A stretch of DNA of 43,754 nucleotides, from assembly GCA_903863195.1 (NCBI GenBank), contig CAIPAY010000243.1:1-43754 (forward strand), read 5' to 3'. Both the position numbers and the translations under genes were made by a program. The stretch comes from an uncultured Holophagaceae bacterium. Lineage in GTDB: Bacteria > Acidobacteriota > Holophagae > Holophagales > Holophagaceae. Under the pieces are notes generated by a model. The model was not told the origin of the DNA, did no database searches, and worked only from the letters and a program-made list of their open reading frames with translations. Numbering within the stretch: position 1 is the stretch's first letter; every line of letters starts with the position of its first letter. Below are positions 18,250 to 27,428 of the stretch, in pieces.

Positions 18250-19407
18250 CTACTTGATGGAGGCGACGACCTTCTCGGCGGCGTCCTTCAGGTCGGCTGC
18301 AACGATCAGGTTCAGGCCGCTGGCGGCCAGGATGGCCTTGCCTTCCTCGACGTTGGTGCCCTCAAGGCGCACCACCACCGGCACCTTGATGCCGATCTCC
18401 TTCGCGGCCTTCACGATGCCGCCGGCGACGATGTCGCAGCGCATGATGCCGCCGAAGATGTTCACCAGCACGGCCTTCACGGCGGAGTCGTTGAGGATGA
18501 TGCGGAAGGCGTTCTTCACCGCGTCCTCGGTGGCGCTGCCGCCCACATCGAGGAAGTTGGCGGGGGAGCCCCCGTGGTACTTGATGATGTCCATGGTGCC
18601 CATGGCCAGACCCGCGCCATTCACCATGCAGCCGATCTCACCATCCAGCTTGATGAAGTTCAGGTTGTACTTGCTGGCGTCGATCTCCTCCTCGGCCTCT
18701 TCGTTGAGGTCGCGGAAGGCGAGGACATCGGGGTGCCGGAAGAGGCCGTTGTCATCGAAGCCGATCTTGGCGTCCAGGGCCGTGACATCCCCCGTCTTGG
18801 TGACCACCAGCGGGTTGATCTCCACCATGGAGCAGTCCTTGTCCACGAAGAGCTTGTAGAGGTTCTGCAGGAAGACCACGCCCTGCTTGAAGGCGTCGCC
18901 TTCGAGGCCCAGCGCGAAGGCGACCTGGCGGGCCTGGAAGCCGCAGAGGCCCAGGGCCGGATCCACGGCGACCTTGACGATCTTCTCGGGGGTCTTCTCG
19001 GCGACTTCCTCGATCTCCACGCCACCCTCGGTGGAGGCCAGGATGGTGATGCGGCTGGAGGAGCGGTCCACCAGGAAGCTCAGGTAGAGCTCCCGGGCGA
19101 TGTCCACGGGCTTGGAGAGGAACACGGTGCGGACCTTGCGGCCCTCAGGGCCGGTCTGCTTGGTGACCAGCTGCATGCCGGCCATGGCCTTGAACAGCTC
19201 CGCGGCCTTGTCGGGGTCCGTGGCGAACTTGACGCCGCCGCCCTTTCCGCGGCCACCGGCGTGGATCTGGGCCTTCACGACGCTGGCGCCGCCGAAGCCC
19301 TTCGTGATCATGCGTGCCTCTTCGGCATCCTGGGCCACCTGCCCATCGGGCGTGGCCACCTTGTACTGCCGGAGCAGTTCTTTGGCTTGGTATTCATGGA
19401 TGTTCAT
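18250..19407 (-). CDS. sucC: Succinyl-CoA ligase (ADP-forming) subunit beta
   Basis: A 385-residue beta subunit with the ATP-grasp domain and CoA-ligase domain of Suc[16 protein letters not shown] is the conserved N-terminus; [27 protein letters not shown] and [11 protein letters not shown] are further signatures. It partners with SucD in the TCA cycle. GGAG lies upstream of the ATG at 19407. It is divergent from the PilT-like gene, with about 100 nt between the starts. A weak -10-like TAGACT lies on the minus strand at about 19432-19437, without a convincing -35. Confidence 0.98.
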   Translation of the reverse strand: MNIHEYQAKELLRQYKVATPDGQVAQDAEEARMITKGFGGASVVKAQIHAGGRGKGGGVKFATDPDKAAELFKAMAGMQLVTKQTGPEGRKVRTVFLSKPVDIARELYLSFLVDRSSSRITILASTEGGVEIEEVAEKTPEKIVKVAVDPALGLCGFQARQVAFALGLEGDAFKQGVVFLQNLYKLFVDKDCSMVEINPLVVTKTGDVTALDAKIGFDDNGLFRHPDVLAFRDLNEEAEEEIDASKYNLNFIKLDGEIGCMVNGAGLAMGTMDIIKYHGGSPANFLDVGGSATEDAVKNAFRIILNDSAVKAVLVNIFGGIMRCDIVAGGIVKAAKEIGIKVPVVVRLEGTNVEEGKAILAASGLNLIVAADLKDAAEKVVASIK

Positions 19408-19509
19408 GCGGGCTCCGTTGAGTTAGCTCCAGTCTAGCGGCCGAACGCCCCGCGCCGAACCACGAAGGCTGTGACCCATGGCATCCTTTGAGTGTCCCGG
19501 AGTCCTCTC

Positions 19510-21048
19510 ATGGCCCAGCTGGATCGACTGCTCTCCCACGTCATCGCGAAAGCAGGCCTCCGGCTGGAGGTAAAAGCCGACCGGAAACCCCGGCTGGAGC
19601 TGAAATCGGGCGAGACCGTTGACCTGCTGCCCAACCCGCTGCCCGGCGTGATGGTGGAGGTGCTGGCAGGGGATGTCGTCCCCCCGGCCCTGAAGGCCGC
19701 CTGGCAGAACGAGGGCCAGGCCGAGTTCGACTATGAGCAGGGCGGTCAGACTTTCCGGATCCGCCTGAGCCGCTTCCAGGACACCCCTCAGATCCTGGCG
19801 GTCCACCTGGGCCCCTCCCAGCGGCTCCTTCCCGGGGAAGCCCCCGAAGCCACGCCGCCGCCCAAGGCCGGTGCGGTCCAGCCCGCAGGCCAGGAGGCCC
19901 CCCGACCCCCGGCCGCCCCCCGGCCCAGCCGCAAGGCCCAGGGCCATCCCCTGGCGGAGCGCCTCCTGTCCATGCTGCTGGAGAAGAAGGGCTCCGACCT
20001 GCACTGCACCGCCCATGAGCCACCCCTGGCCCGCGTCAACGGCGACATGCTGGAGCTCGAGGGCTTCGGCCCGCTCGATCCTGCCACCCTGCTGGAGCTG
20101 ATGGAGGCCCTGGCCACCGCCCCGGCCTGGCAGCGCTTCCAGGAGCACCACGACGCGGACTTCGCCTATCCCTACGAGGCCGGCGGCTGCCGTCTGCGTG
20201 TGAACTACTTCCAGGACCGGGTGGGACCCGGGTTCGTGTGCCGAGTCATCCCCAACCAGCTGCCGGATCCCGACAAGCTGGGCCTACCGGACCCAGTGCG
20301 CCGGCTGGCGGGCCTGTCCAAGGGGCTCGTGCTGGTGACCGGCCCCACGGGCAGCGGCAAGTCCACCACCCTGGCAGCCATCGTGGACCTGGCCAACCAG
20401 AAGCGGCGGGACCACATCCTCACCATCGAGGATCCCATCGAGTTCGTGCACCCCCGCAAGGGCTGCCTGGTGAACCAGCGCGAGGTGGGCACCCACACGG
20501 ACAGCTTCAAGAGCGGCCTCCGGGCGGCCCTCCGCGAGGATCCGGACATCGTGATGGTGGGCGAGATGCGGGACCTGGAGACCATCGCCATCGCCCTGGA
20601 GACCGCCGTGACCGGCCACCTGGTGTTCGGCACCCTGCACACCAGCAGCGCCATCGGCACCGTGGACCGCATCGTGGACCAGTTCCCGGCAGACCGGCAG
20701 CAGCAGATCCGGGTCATGCTCGCGGACGCCCTCAAGTGCGTGGTCAGCCAGACCCTGCTGAAGCGCGTGGGGGGCGGCCGCATCGCGGCCCTGGAGACCC
20801 TCTTCATCACCCCGGCCATCGCCAACCTGATCCGCGAGGGCAAGAACTTCCAGATCGCCAGCGCCATGCAGACCGGACGGAGCTACGGCCAACGCCTGAT
20901 GAACGACGCCCTGGTGGAACTCATCAAGGACAAGCGGGTCGAGGCCATGGAAGCCTACATCAAGTGCCCGGACAAGGAGTCCTTCATCGCCGCCTGCAAG
21001 CGGTCCGGCGTCCCCTTCGACCTCCGGCTGGGCGAGCCCGAAGCCTAA
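19510..21048 (+). CDS. PilT-type type IV pilus ATPase paralogue with duplicated N-terminal domain
   Basis: About 512 residues; PilT is usually near 350. The ATP-driven motor core shows Walker A GPTGSGKST, the Asp box (HILTIEDPIEFVH), Walker B (DIVMVGEMRD) and the His box (GHLVFGTLHTSS), matching PilT/PilU pilus retraction ATPases. Residues about 1-100 resemble residues about 145-255, the normal PilT N-terminal domain, for example EFDYEQGGQTFRIRLSRFQD against DFAYPYEAGGCRLRVNYFQD. The copies are joined by a Pro/Ala-rich linker. ATG 19510 is preceded by GGAG with 7-nt spacing; GTG 19492 is an upstream alternative. No other pilus gene is in the window. Confidence 0.93.
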   Translation: MAQLDRLLSHVIAKAGLRLEVKADRKPRLELKSGETVDLLPNPLPGVMVEVLAGDVVPPALKAAWQNEGQAEFDYEQGGQTFRIRLSRFQDTPQILAVHLGPSQRLLPGEAPEATPPPKAGAVQPAGQEAPRPPAAPRPSRKAQGHPLAERLLSMLLEKKGSDLHCTAHEPPLARVNGDMLELEGFGPLDPATLLELMEALATAPAWQRFQEHHDADFAYPYEAGGCRLRVNYFQDRVGPGFVCRVIPNQLPDPDKLGLPDPVRRLAGLSKGLVLVTGPTGSGKSTTLAAIVDLANQKRRDHILTIEDPIEFVHPRKGCLVNQREVGTHTDSFKSGLRAALREDPDIVMVGEMRDLETIAIALETAVTGHLVFGTLHTSSAIGTVDRIVDQFPADRQQQIRVMLADALKCVVSQTLLKRVGGGRIAALETLFITPAIANLIREGKNFQIASAMQTGRSYGQRLMNDALVELIKDKRVEAMEAYIKCPDKESFIAACKRSGVPFDLRLGEPEA

Positions 21049-21139
21049 ACCCACCAGGGTTTTCTCCGAATCCCGACCAGGAGGCCACCCTTGCGCCGCC
21101 GGGGGGTCTTCCCATGCTGTACCTTGCGGGAGGTGGGAA

Positions 21140-22489
21140 ATGTCCGTTCCATCAGGCAAGTCCTCTCAGACCCAGCAGATCCCCGCCCGGGCGAGGAAAC
21201 CCCTGCCCCCCCGGTCCCGGCGGGGCCTCCCGGTGGTGGCCGTGCTGCCTTTCCTGGACCTGCGGCCCGAGGGCGGCGAGGAGCCGCTCACGGAGGGGCT
21301 CGCCGAGGAGATCCTTCAGGCCCTGAACCAGCTGGACGGACTCCAGGTGATCTCGCGGACCACCTCGTTCCTGTATGGAGGGTCAGGCCTCGCCCTGGCC
21401 GAAGTGGGCCGCCGGCTCCAGGCGGACGCCATCCTGGGAGGTTCCCTCCTGCCCCAGGGTGAGCTGTTGAGCGTCAAGGCGGAGCTGGTCGCCGTGGCCA
21501 CGGACCAGGTGCTGTGGACCCGGACCTTCGTCTTCGACCGGAAGGATCTCTTCCCGACCCTGGAGGAGCTCATCCAGGACGTCGCCAGGGCCCTCAAGAA
21601 CAGCGCCTCGCCCCGGCCCCGGCGGGCCGTGGACCTCCGGGCCTACGAGTACTATCTGCGGGGCCGCAGCTACTACTACCGCTTCAACCGCCACGGGATG
21701 GCCTTCGCCGCCCAGATGTTCCAGCAGGCCCTGGACCTCGACCCGGACTACGCCTCGGCCTGGGCAGGGCTCGCCAACTGCGCGGCCTACGCCCACATCT
21801 ACATCGAGCGCACCGAGACCCAGCGGGAGCTCGCCGAGGCCTGCAGCCGGAAGGCCCTGGAGCTGGATCCCACCCTCGCCGAGGCCCATGCCTCCCGGGG
21901 CTCGGCCCTGTCTGCGGCAGGCCAGGCCGAGGAGGCCGAGGCCGCCTTCGAGGCCGCGCTGCGGCTGGATCCCAACCTCTACGAGGCCGCCTACTTCTAC
22001 GCCCGGCACTGCTTTGCCGCCGGGAAGCTCGAGCGCGCCATCGAGTATTTCGAGTGGGCCGCGGCCCTGCGCCCCGAGGACTTCCAGGCCATCCTGCTCG
22101 TGGCCCAGGCCTATCACAGCCTGGGGGTCGAGGACGAGGCAGAGCGGGCCCGGCGGCAGGGGCTGGCCCTGGTGGAGCAGCGGCTGGAGCGCGCCCCGGA
22201 CGATGTGCGGGCCCGCTACCTCGGCGCCAACGCCCTGGTGGCCCTGGGCGAGCGGGAGAAGGGCCTCGCCTGGGCCCGGCTGGCCCGCAGCATGGACCCG
22301 GTCGACCCCATGCTGCTCTACAACCTGGGCTGCATCAACGCCCTGGCGGGCGAGCCTGTGGAGGCCCTGGCGTGCCTGGGACAGGCCGTAACCGCAGGGC
22401 TCACCCAGAAGGACTGGCTGATCCACGACGGGGACCTGGACGCTCTCCGGGAGCTCCCGGACTTCCAGCGCCTGCTCGAGAGCCTCTAG
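21140..22489 (+). CDS. TPR protein with FlgO/TolB-like N-terminal domain
   Basis: A 449-residue protein. After a basic, Pro-rich start, residues about 30-155 match the FlgO/TolB-N-like domain often found before TPRs in adenylate cyclase-like regulators: VVAVLPFLDLRP, then LTEGLAEEILQALNQLDGLQVISR, then DAILGGSLL. Residues about 165-445 form several TPR units (AAQMFQQALDLDPDYASAWAGLANC, AFEAALRLDPNLYEAAYFYA). There is no cyclase or DNA-binding domain and no signal peptide. It likely serves as a scaffold. A strong GGGAGGT precedes the ATG. Its stop lies 4 nt from the stop of the convergent prenyl synthase gene. Confidence 0.85.
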   Translation: MSVPSGKSSQTQQIPARARKPLPPRSRRGLPVVAVLPFLDLRPEGGEEPLTEGLAEEILQALNQLDGLQVISRTTSFLYGGSGLALAEVGRRLQADAILGGSLLPQGELLSVKAELVAVATDQVLWTRTFVFDRKDLFPTLEELIQDVARALKNSASPRPRRAVDLRAYEYYLRGRSYYYRFNRHGMAFAAQMFQQALDLDPDYASAWAGLANCAAYAHIYIERTETQRELAEACSRKALELDPTLAEAHASRGSALSAAGQAEEAEAAFEAALRLDPNLYEAAYFYARHCFAAGKLERAIEYFEWAAALRPEDFQAILLVAQAYHSLGVEDEAERARRQGLALVEQRLERAPDDVRARYLGANALVALGEREKGLAWARLARSMDPVDPMLLYNLGCINALAGEPVEALACLGQAVTAGLTQKDWLIHDGDLDALRELPDFQRLLESL

Positions 22490-22493
22490 GCCG

Positions 22494-23489
22494 CTACTTG
22501 CTGCGCGACAGCAGGGCCTCGGGGATCTCGCGCAGCAGCTCGCCGGTGGCCGGGTCGCCGGCCACGGAGGCCAGGTGCGCCACGGCGTTGCGGGAGGCGC
22601 TCAGGGCCAGGATCCGGGTCTCGGCCAGGGCATCGTGCCGGGCGATGAGCTCCCGCAGGCGGGCCTCCTCGTCGGCGGGAATGGGCACCTCCTCGCCCCG
22701 GTCCCAGATGGTGCGGACCAGATCGCGGACCTCGTCCGGCGCCAGCTCCAGCAGCGTCAGCATGGGCAGCGTGAGCTTGCCCTCGCGCAGGTCGCTGAAG
22801 GCGGGCTTGCCCAGCTCGGCGCTGGTGGCGGTATAGTCCAGCAGGTCATCCACCAGCTGGAAGGCGCGGCCCACTTCCAGGCCGTACTGGCGCATGGCCA
22901 AGCACTCCTCCGCGCTCCGAGCCGTGAGGACCGCCCCGCTCTCGGTGCAGCCGCTGAACAGCAGCGCGGTCTTGCGCTCCTGGATGTCGAAGTAGTCCTT
23001 GCGGCTGGTGTCCAGCTTGAAGAGCACATCGTTCTGGATGAGCTCACCCTCGATCATGCGGGTGGTCACTTCCGCAAAGATCTCCATCATCCGCCAGCTG
23101 CGCCCGGCAATGGCCTCGCCCATGGCCACCAGGTAGAGCAGGTCTCCGAACAGCACCGTCAGGGTATTGCCCCAGAGCCGGTTCAGCGTGGGCATGCCCC
23201 GCCGGAGCTGGGCGTGGTCGATGACATCGTCGTGGACCAGGGTCGCCGTGTGGATGAGCTCGAAGACTGCCCCGAAGCGCACATCCTCCTCGCTCTGCAC
23301 GCCGCAGAACCGCGACGAGAGCATGACCAGCGCGGGCCGGAGCCGCTTGCCCTGCCCGCCCCGGACGTGGGCGGCCAGCTTCTGGACCACCTCCACATCG
23401 CTCTGCAGGATGCGCTGCAGCTCAGCCTCCACCCCGGCCAGCTTGGGGGCGATGGGGAGGAAGTAGTGCGAGAGGTCGAGGCGCGCCAC
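22494..23489 (-). CDS. Polyprenyl diphosphate synthase (octaprenyl/heptaprenyl type)
   Basis: A 331-residue trans-prenyltransferase that chains isopentenyl diphosphate onto allylic diphosphates, most likely for the side chain of the respiratory quinone. The first Asp-rich motif is LVHDDVIDHAQLRRG and the second is LVDDLLDYT; KGKRLRPALV-type residues (GQGKRLRPALVMLSS) are also present. Length and motifs fit IspB/HepS. The start is GTG 23489, 1 nt after the yajQ stop, so the two genes are likely co-transcribed. Chain length cannot be read with certainty. Confidence 0.94.
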   Translation of the reverse strand: MARLDLSHYFLPIAPKLAGVEAELQRILQSDVEVVQKLAAHVRGGQGKRLRPALVMLSSRFCGVQSEEDVRFGAVFELIHTATLVHDDVIDHAQLRRGMPTLNRLWGNTLTVLFGDLLYLVAMGEAIAGRSWRMMEIFAEVTTRMIEGELIQNDVLFKLDTSRKDYFDIQERKTALLFSGCTESGAVLTARSAEECLAMRQYGLEVGRAFQLVDDLLDYTATSAELGKPAFSDLREGKLTLPMLTLLELAPDEVRDLVRTIWDRGEEVPIPADEEARLRELIARHDALAETRILALSASRNAVAHLASVAGDPATGELLREIPEALLSRSK

Positions 23490-23490
23490 C

Positions 23491-23988
23491 TTAGCCCCGG
23501 TAGTTGGTGAACTGCAGGTCGAGGCCCTGGTCGTCCCGCTTGAACAGGGCGATGACCTCCTGCAGGTCGTCGCGGCTCTTGCCGCTGACCCGCAGCTGAT
23601 CGCCCTGAATGCTGGCCTGGACCTTGATCTTGGCGTCCTTGACGGCCTTGATCAGGCCCTTCGCCTTCTCGATGGGGATGCCCTGCTGGATGGTGACTTC
23701 CTGGCGCACGCTGCCCTTGGACGCCGGCTCGACCTTGCCGTAGACCATGCTGCGGATGCTGACGCCGCGCTTGTGCAGCTTGGTCTGCAGCACGTCGATC
23801 ACCGCCTTCAGCTTCACCTCGTCGTCACTGTTCAGCACCAGCACCTTGTCGTCCTTCAGCTCAATCTTGGAGACCGAGCCCTTGAAGTCATAGCGCTGGC
23901 CGATCTCCTTCATGGCCTGGGAGACCGCATTCTTGACCTCGTCCAGATCGACTTTGCAGACGACGTCGAAAGAGCACTCGCTGGCCAT
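23491..23988 (-). CDS. yajQ: YajQ-family nucleotide-binding protein
   Basis: A 165-residue protein with the full YajQ pattern: [17 protein letters not shown], then RYDFKGS, then [20 protein letters not shown], then [22 protein letters not shown] and [10 protein letters not shown] at the C-terminus. Family members bind nucleotides, and in Xanthomonas one binds cyclic di-GMP. Whether this one does is not shown by sequence. GAGG lies upstream of the ATG. It is the first gene of a pair with the prenyl synthase. Confidence 0.95.
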   Translation of the reverse strand: MASECSFDVVCKVDLDEVKNAVSQAMKEIGQRYDFKGSVSKIELKDDKVLVLNSDDEVKLKAVIDVLQTKLHKRGVSIRSMVYGKVEPASKGSVRQEVTIQQGIPIEKAKGLIKAVKDAKIKVQASIQGDQLRVSGKSRDDLQEVIALFKRDDQGLDLQFTNYRG

Positions 23989-24036
23989 GGGAACTCCTCG
24001 GGGTGATCAGGCTTCCAGACTAACGCCCACAGCGGC

Positions 24037-24075
24037 CTTGGAAAAGATGAAGACCGAGGGATCGACTTTTCCAAG
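24037..24075 (-). terminator. 10-bp perfect inverted repeat after the exported barrel-like gene
   Basis: CTTGGAAAAG (24037-24046) is the exact reverse complement of CTTTTCCAAG (24066-24075), with a 19-nt loop. It starts 7 nt beyond the stop codon at 24083 and lies before yajQ on the same strand. A clear U-tract is missing; it may end the uridine kinase operon or protect its 3' end. Confidence 0.5.
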
Positions 24076-24082
24076 CCCCGCC

Positions 24083-25147
24083 TCAGGGCTTCGCAGGCCC
24101 GCCCAGGCTCCGGAAGAAGGCCAGGGTGCTGAGCCGGAAGCCAACCAGGACCACGGCCTCGTCCTTCCCGTGGCGGCCCTTGTTCACGGAGCCCTCCATG
24201 TAGAAGTCGCCGCTCGCGCCCTGGGAGCCAAACTGAGTCAGGACCACCCGGCCTCGCATGTAGAGGCGGTCCTGGTAGCGGAAAAGGGGGTCGCGCAGGT
24301 AGGACCACTCGGCGAAGGAGCCCTTGAACGAGCCCTCCTCCTGCCGCGTGGTGAGGCCGAGCTTGAAGCGGTTGCGGAACTCGTCCCGGGCCGTGCCGGT
24401 CAGGTCCTCCTGGACCACAGGCTGGCTGAAGCCCACCACCCCGGCGGTGCCGACCACGCCCCAGCTGACGCGCTCGGTGAGGGTCTGCATCCACCAGAGG
24501 CCCACCTCGCCCCGAAAGTGGCCGCTGCTGGTGATCACGTTCAGGGTCTCCGAGGTCTCGAAGCTGGAGGACTGGAAGGCGAGGGTGCTGAAGACCTCCC
24601 ACCAGGTGTCCTGGGCGGGCCGGCGGAAGGTCTGCCGGATGTCCAGGGCCACGAAGGGACGCGACTTGGAGAAGAAGGAGCCCCGGTCGGCCTGCCCCTC
24701 GCTGAACAGGCTGGAGAACTGGAAGCCGCCGTAGAGGTCCACCTTCAGCTCGTCTGCGTCCAGCTTGAGCGGATCCTCGACCCAGCGCTTGCGGGCGATG
24801 ACCCGGTCCAGTTCCCGGAATGCCACCAGCATCCGGGACTGGCCGTCGACCAGGGCCTGGGCCTGGGGCAGGTTCGGCGAGCCCTCGCGCTCGAGGGTGT
24901 TCCGGAGCGACTGGGCCTGCTGCAGACCGCGCTCGACCTCGAGGATCCGGTAGAGCAGCTCGCGCTGCTTGGTCCGCAGCTCCTTGAAGAAGGCTCGCCG
25001 GTCCGCCGGCGCGAGGGCCTGGATGGCCGCGTCCAGCTCCGCCTCGAAGCGGGGGTTCGGGGCTCCGGCCACCTGGCAGAAGGGCACCGCGGGCTGGGCC
25101 GCCAGGACCGCGCAGCAGACGGGGACGAGGAGGGCGGGTCGGAGCAT
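24083..25147 (-). CDS. Exported protein, coiled-coil N-terminus and probable outer-membrane beta-barrel; unknown function
   Basis: A 354-residue protein with a signal peptide (LLVPVCCAVLAAQPAV). Residues about 30-120 are charged and helical (FFKELRTKQRELLYRILEVERGLQQAQ). From about 130 on, the sequence alternates polar and aromatic residues like beta-barrel strands (KVDLYGGFQFSSLF, RGEVGLWWMQTL, MRGRVVLTQFGSQ) and ends near VVLVGFRLSTLAFF. I do not recognise a named family. It starts 1 nt after the Nudix stop in the uridine kinase operon, and its ATG is at 25147. Confidence 0.7.
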   Translation of the reverse strand: MLRPALLVPVCCAVLAAQPAVPFCQVAGAPNPRFEAELDAAIQALAPADRRAFFKELRTKQRELLYRILEVERGLQQAQSLRNTLEREGSPNLPQAQALVDGQSRMLVAFRELDRVIARKRWVEDPLKLDADELKVDLYGGFQFSSLFSEGQADRGSFFSKSRPFVALDIRQTFRRPAQDTWWEVFSTLAFQSSSFETSETLNVITSSGHFRGEVGLWWMQTLTERVSWGVVGTAGVVGFSQPVVQEDLTGTARDEFRNRFKLGLTTRQEEGSFKGSFAEWSYLRDPLFRYQDRLYMRGRVVLTQFGSQGASGDFYMEGSVNKGRHGKDEAVVLVGFRLSTLAFFRSLGGPAKP

Positions 25148-25148
25148 C

Positions 25149-25754
25149 TCAGGCCTCCAGCTTCTGCCGCAGCCCCGGCCAGCCTTCCCAGAGGCTCAGC
25201 AGCTGGAAGGCTGTCAGGACCAGCGCGTGGTGGATCTCGCCCCGCCGCATGCGGGTTTCCCACTCGGCCCAGGCGCAGGCCCAGACCTGGAGCTCCTCGG
25301 CGGGATCCAGCTCCAGCCCGCCCTCGGGCTCGCAGTCCAGGGCCAGGAAGGTGTGGCAGCGGTTGGTCTGGGTGGCGGGGTTGGGGGTGCAGGAGCCCAG
25401 GGACACCCAGTTCCGGGAGACGAAGCCTGTCTCTTCCCGCAGCTCCCGGCGGGCCGCTCCTTCTGGGTCCTCGCCCAGGTCGCAGCCGCCCCCGGGGATC
25501 TCCAGGGTCGAGGCGTCGATGCCGTGGCGGAACTGCTCGACCACCAGCAGTTCCCTGGTGCGCGTGAAGGCCACCACGTTCACCCAGTCCGGCCCCTCGA
25601 GGCGGTAGAACGCGTGCTGGCGGCCCGTGTGCGGGCTGCGGCGCTGGGCCACGATCTGCCGAAAGATGCGCGAGTCCTGCCGGACGCTTTCGGACTCCTG
25701 CGTCCAGGGGACGGCGGGATCGAAGCCTTCGGGCTGCTGGTGCAGGAGGCGCAT
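25149..25754 (-). CDS. Nudix hydrolase
   Basis: About 201 residues from ATG 25754, which overlaps the rhodanese stop by 1 nt (TGATG). A longer reading frame up to 25883 is only an out-of-frame extension over the rhodanese gene. The Nudix box is complete: GGCDLGEDPEGAARRELREE, then TGFV. It resembles ADP-ribose pyrophosphatase-type members (VVEQFRHGIDASTLEIPGG, with the conserved EIPGG before the box). The likely reaction is hydrolysis of a nucleoside diphosphate linked to X. The exact substrate is not readable. Confidence 0.93.
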   Translation of the reverse strand: MRLLHQQPEGFDPAVPWTQESESVRQDSRIFRQIVAQRRSPHTGRQHAFYRLEGPDWVNVVAFTRTRELLVVEQFRHGIDASTLEIPGGGCDLGEDPEGAARRELREETGFVSRNWVSLGSCTPNPATQTNRCHTFLALDCEPEGGLELDPAEELQVWACAWAEWETRMRRGEIHHALVLTAFQLLSLWEGWPGLRQKLEA

Positions 25755-26071
25755 CAGTACCTCGGCACGGTGGGATCCAGCCGGCTGTAGGCGTTGATGC
25801 CGCCGGCCAGGTGGGCGATGTCCCGGAAGCCTGCCGAGAGGAGGATCCGCAGCGCCTGCATGCTCCGTCCGCCGTGGTGGCAATAGGCGGCCACGGGCCG
25901 GGCCGGATCCAGCTCGTCCAGCCTGGCGGACAGCTCGCCCAGGGGGATCAGGAGGGCCCCGGGGAGGTGCGCCAGGTCGTGTTCCCAGGGCTCCCGCACG
26001 TCAATGCGCTGGACGCTCTCCGGCAGGTCCCGATAGGCCTCGGCGGTGAGGTTGTGGCCGCTCTCAAACAT
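25754..26071 (-). CDS. Single-domain rhodanese-like protein
   Basis: About 105 residues from ATG 26071, which overlaps the udk end by 8 nt; an in-frame start at 26125 lies inside udk and is less likely. The rhodanese signature is RIDVREPWEHDLAHLPGA, then AAYCHHGGRSMQA, with the catalytic Cys in the CHHGGRS loop. GINAYSRLDPTVPRY is the typical C-terminal segment (usually GGINAW). Single-domain rhodaneses transfer sulfane sulfur. It sits between uridine kinase and Nudix, and its physiological partner is not evident. Confidence 0.93.
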   Translation of the reverse strand: MFESGHNLTAEAYRDLPESVQRIDVREPWEHDLAHLPGALLIPLGELSARLDELDPARPVAAYCHHGGRSMQALRILLSAGFRDIAHLAGGINAYSRLDPTVPRY

Positions 26072-26720
26072 GCTGGGGCTCTCCCTGGCCGAGCACCCGG
26101 CTGCAGATGTGGTGGGTGATGACATCCAGGGCCGTGCGGTTCTCCACGCCCGTGGGGACGATCAGGTCCGCCCAGCGCTTGCTGGGTTCCACGAACTCCA
26201 GATGCATGGGGCGCACGCTCTTCTCGTACTGGTCCATGACGCTCTCGAGGCTGCGGCCGCGCTCCTGGGTGTCGCGCCGGATGCGCCGGAGGATCCGGAT
26301 GTCCGCGTCCGTGTCCACGAAGATCTTGATGTCCAGCTGCTCGCGCAGCTCCGGCAGGGCGAAGAGCAGCAGGCCTTCGAGGATGACCACCTTGCCCGGA
26401 GGCACGGGCTCTTCCCAGCCGGTGCGGTCAGAGAGCGTGAAGTCGTAGCGGGGCTTGCGGATGCTCTCGCCCCGATGGAGCGCCATCAGGTGGGCCGCCA
26501 TCAGTTCCAGGTCAAAGGCGTGGGGGTGGTCCCAGTTCACGGTCCGGCCACCGAACCGTCCTTTCACCACCTCGAGGGGGGCATAGTAGGCGTCCATGTC
26601 CAGCAGCATGGTGGCCACAGCCTTCTTCCGCAGCCGCTTCACCAGCTCGGCGGCCACCGAGGTCTTGCCGCTCCCGGAGCCTCCCACGATGCCCACCAGC
26701 ATCGGCCTGTCCGTCATCAC
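26064..26720 (-). CDS. udk: Uridine kinase
   Basis: A 218-residue P-loop kinase that phosphorylates uridine (and cytidine) with ATP or GTP in pyrimidine salvage. Walker A is GGSGSGKTS. DMDAYYAPL and NWDHPHAFD match the uridine-binding DxDxFY/NFDHPDAFD signature of the family. ILEGLLLF and IFVDTDADIRILRRIRRD follow as usual. It is the first gene of a tight minus-strand operon with the rhodanese, Nudix and barrel-like genes. No promoter was clear in the 61 nt before the divergent lipoprotein. Confidence 0.95.
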   Translation of the reverse strand: MMTDRPMLVGIVGGSGSGKTSVAAELVKRLRKKAVATMLLDMDAYYAPLEVVKGRFGGRTVNWDHPHAFDLELMAAHLMALHRGESIRKPRYDFTLSDRTGWEEPVPPGKVVILEGLLLFALPELREQLDIKIFVDTDADIRILRRIRRDTQERGRSLESVMDQYEKSVRPMHLEFVEPSKRWADLIVPTGVENRTALDVITHHICSRVLGQGEPQHV

Positions 26721-26781
26721 GCCCCCTTTGCTGCCTCCATCCTACTTCAAGGCGGCCTCCGGTCCTGCTATGGTTCGGTCC

Positions 26782-27405
26782 ATGCTCCGCCCGCGTGTCC
26801 TTCCCTTCCTGCTGCCCCTCCTGCTGCTGGTGGGCTGCGCCTCCGAGGATCCCCGCCTGCCCGGCAACCTCTACGAGGAGGCCCGGAAGCTGAACCTGGA
26901 GGGCCGCAGCGCCGAGGCGCGGACCATGATGAAGCAGCTGGCCGAGCGGTATCCGGACTCCGAGGCCGCCCGCCAGGCCAAGCGGGACCTCTTCCTCATC
27001 GAAGCCTTCCTGAGCCGGGATGTCGCCGACCGCCAGAAGCAGGTCCGGGCTGCCGTCAAGCGGGTCACCGACGCCCTCATCCGATACAAGGGCAAGCGCG
27101 GGGAATACCCCTCGGCCCTGGCCGACCTGGTGCCGGAGTATGTGGACCGCCTGCCCGAGACCCCCTGGGGACATCCCTTCTTCTACCGCCCCTACGTGAC
27201 CCGGCCCATCGAGGACCTGCCCACCAAGCGCGGCCCGGCCCGGCAGCGCTTCAACACCAAATTCGACGGCTACTACCTGGCCTGCCTGGGCACCGACCTC
27301 GCGCCCGGTGGCACGGGCCTGGCCGCGGACACCCTCATCAAGGACGGGGCCCCCCTGGGCGAGAGCAGCTTCCCCCCCCTGCCCCAGCCCCAGCCGTTGC
27401 GCTGA
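26782..27405 (+). CDS. Lipoprotein with TPR-like part and GspG-like C-terminal motif
   Basis: About 207 residues. A lipoprotein signal ends in LLLVGCASED. Residues about 25-75 look like a TPR pair (ARKLNLEGRSAEARTMMKQL, YPDSEAARQAKRDL). The next part contains RYKGKRGEYPSALADL, then EYVDRLPETPWGHPFFYRP, which closely recalls the conserved C-terminal part of type II secretion major pseudopilins (GspG: YPT..QGL.AL....LP.DPWGNPY). There is no pilin leader or prepilin cleavage site, so it is not a pilin itself. ATG 26782 was chosen; ATG 26770 is an equally possible start 12 nt upstream. Neither has a clear ribosome site. Confidence 0.8.
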   Translation: MLRPRVLPFLLPLLLLVGCASEDPRLPGNLYEEARKLNLEGRSAEARTMMKQLAERYPDSEAARQAKRDLFLIEAFLSRDVADRQKQVRAAVKRVTDALIRYKGKRGEYPSALADLVPEYVDRLPETPWGHPFFYRPYVTRPIEDLPTKRGPARQRFNTKFDGYYLACLGTDLAPGGTGLAADTLIKDGAPLGESSFPPLPQPQPLR

Positions 27406-27428
27406 GGTTCCAACCAGCCTTGAGACCT

